DNA of 6,007 nucleotides from Nitrospirota bacterium (lineage in GTDB: Bacteria > Nitrospirota > 9FT-COMBO-42-15 > HDB-SIOI813): NCBI GenBank assembly GCA_016214375.1, contig JACROQ010000070.1, forward strand, positions 1 to 6,007. Reading direction: 5' to 3'. Position 1 is the stretch's first letter; the number at the start of each line of letters is the position of its first letter. Below the pieces are notes generated by a model, which had not been told where the DNA came from, ran no database searches, and saw only the letters and a list, made by a program, of their open reading frames with translations. The translations under genes were made by a program, and so were the position numbers. Below are positions 5,617 to 6,007 of the stretch, piece after piece.

Positions 5617-5633
5617 AGGAGGATTTTCGAGTG
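5617..5633 (+). promoter_or_regulatory. Ribosome binding site and GTG start of the dsrH-like gene
   Basis: AGGAGG (5617-5622) lies 8 bases before GTG 5631-5633. The earlier in-frame ATG 5601 is within the end of the palindromic repeat and has no such site, so GTG 5631 is preferred. Confidence 0.8.
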
Positions 5634-5885
5634 AAAGTATTGCATATCATCAGAAGGGCAGGGGACCCCTTGGTACAGGAGATCATTGATCAGTACCGGA
5701 CTAAGGGCGATGTGTCTATCCTCCTGATCCAGGATGGGGTCCTGGCTAAGCTGGAAGATCACGGTGAGATATATGCCTCTATCAACGATGTCCGTGCGAG
5801 AGGACTGGATGTCTCCTATAAACTCGTAGACTATCCTGCCATGTGCGAGATGATGATCGGGCATGATAAAGTGGTTGTGTGGTAA
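5631..5885 (+). CDS. DsrH/TusB-like sulfur-relay protein
   Basis: The 84-residue product matches the small DsrH/TusB type: MKVLHIIRR, a short helix ending near QYRTKG, the strand VSILLIQDGVLAKL with the family's QDGV, RARGLDVSYKLVDYPAMCEMM, and the ending HDKVVVW, with the terminal Trp typical of the family. In TusBCD/DsrEFH complexes this subunit is the third member of the hexamer. The cysteine near residue 20 of some DsrH proteins is absent here (Asp20); the only cysteine is Cys72, near the C-terminus. GTG 5631 with AGGAGG at 5617-5622 is the best start; an upstream ATG at 5601 lies in the repeat and would add unrelated residues. It is separated from the dsrF-like gene by 141 bp containing the palindromic repeat, so it may be transcribed with the operon or partly decoupled from it. 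Family assignment is fairly strong, function inferred. Confidence 0.75.
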   Translation: MKVLHIIRRAGDPLVQEIIDQYRTKGDVSILLIQDGVLAKLEDHGEIYASINDVRARGLDVSYKLVDYPAMCEMMIGHDKVVVW

Positions 5886-5892
5886 GATAGGG

Positions 5893-6004
5893 AAGAAGTA
5901 AGAAGCAAAAAGTAAGAAGACAGAAGCAAGAAGACAGAAGTAAGAAGTAAGAAGTAAGAAATAAGAGGCAAGAGGCAAGAGGCAAGAAAACAGAAAGCAG
6001 GGTG
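5893..6004. repeat. Degenerate 7-bp purine-rich tandem repeat array
   Basis: Starting 8 bp after the stop of the dsrH-like gene, at least fifteen consecutive heptamers can be read in register (5893-5997), with consensus AAGAAGT and variants AAGAAGC, CAGAAGT, AAGAAAT and AAGAGGC. AAGAGGC appears three times in a row (5963-5983), and a poorer unit CAGGGTG follows. Nearly all substitutions fall at the first, fifth or last position, as expected of a slipping minisatellite. One strand is almost entirely purine. The array probably continues past the window edge. It encodes no plausible protein. Confidence 0.9.
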
Positions 6005-6007
6005 GAG

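Noticed and set aside
5414..5686. Minus-strand 90-codon frame across the dsrF-like 3' end and the repeat
   Set aside because: Its middle is the known junk translation of the interspersed repeat (NEVKG, RFAQDD). It has no ribosome binding site and overlaps better-supported genes.
5562..5985. Minus-strand frames with repeated hydrophobic LLTSYF/LLASYF stretches that look like membrane segments or a signal peptide
   Set aside because: The hydrophobic pattern is the translation of the 7-bp purine repeat read on the opposite strand. The rest overlaps the dsrH-like gene antisense and ends in the spurious peptide of the palindromic repeat.
5893..6004. CRISPR array
   Set aside because: The unit is 7 bp with no unique spacers; it is a simple tandem repeat.

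Overview
This window is a compact stretch of a Gram-negative bacterial chromosome. The diderm reading rests on a lipoprotein-type peptidase and an outer-membrane beta-barrel protein with a signal peptide and a C-terminal Phe. Base composition is about half G+C by eye, genes are tightly packed, and strong AGGAGG-type ribosome binding sites and sigma70-like promoters are visible. The long form of HflX, a DsrE/F/H-like gene trio and two kinds of non-coding repeat suggest a Nitrospirota-like or deltaproteobacterial lineage. That placement is an inference from general resemblance and is not proven by any single gene.

Left part, all + strand (1-3463): the 3' end of msrB (methionine-R-sulfoxide reductase), then hflX (ribosome-associated GTPase), whose best-supported start is a rare ATT codon. 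Next comes an M48-family metallopeptidase whose lipoprotein signal peptide is split from the body by an 11-bp tandem duplication. Last is an outer-membrane beta-barrel protein with its own strong promoter; the -35 box of that promoter contains the peptidase stop codon. hflX and the peptidase gene overlap and are probably co-transcribed.

Middle (3462-4791): a long hairpin lies between the convergent barrel gene and glgC and includes both stop codons. glgC (ADP-glucose pyrophosphorylase, glycogen synthesis) runs on the minus strand. Its predicted promoter overlaps by one base the predicted promoter of the divergent sulfur-relay-like genes.

Right part, + strand (4757-6007): three small proteins resemble, in order, the DsrE/TusD, DsrF/TusC and DsrH/TusB subunits of sulfur-transfer complexes. 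The first two overlap by four bases. An 83-bp imperfect palindromic interspersed repeat sits between the second and third. After the third gene, an array of degenerate 7-bp purine-rich repeats runs to the end of the window. No RNA genes, CRISPR arrays or transposase genes were seen.

The most interesting points are the likely ATT start of hflX, the duplication and slippery site in the peptidase signal peptide, the overlapping divergent promoters between glgC and the dsrEFH-like genes, and the palindromic repeat inside that small operon.
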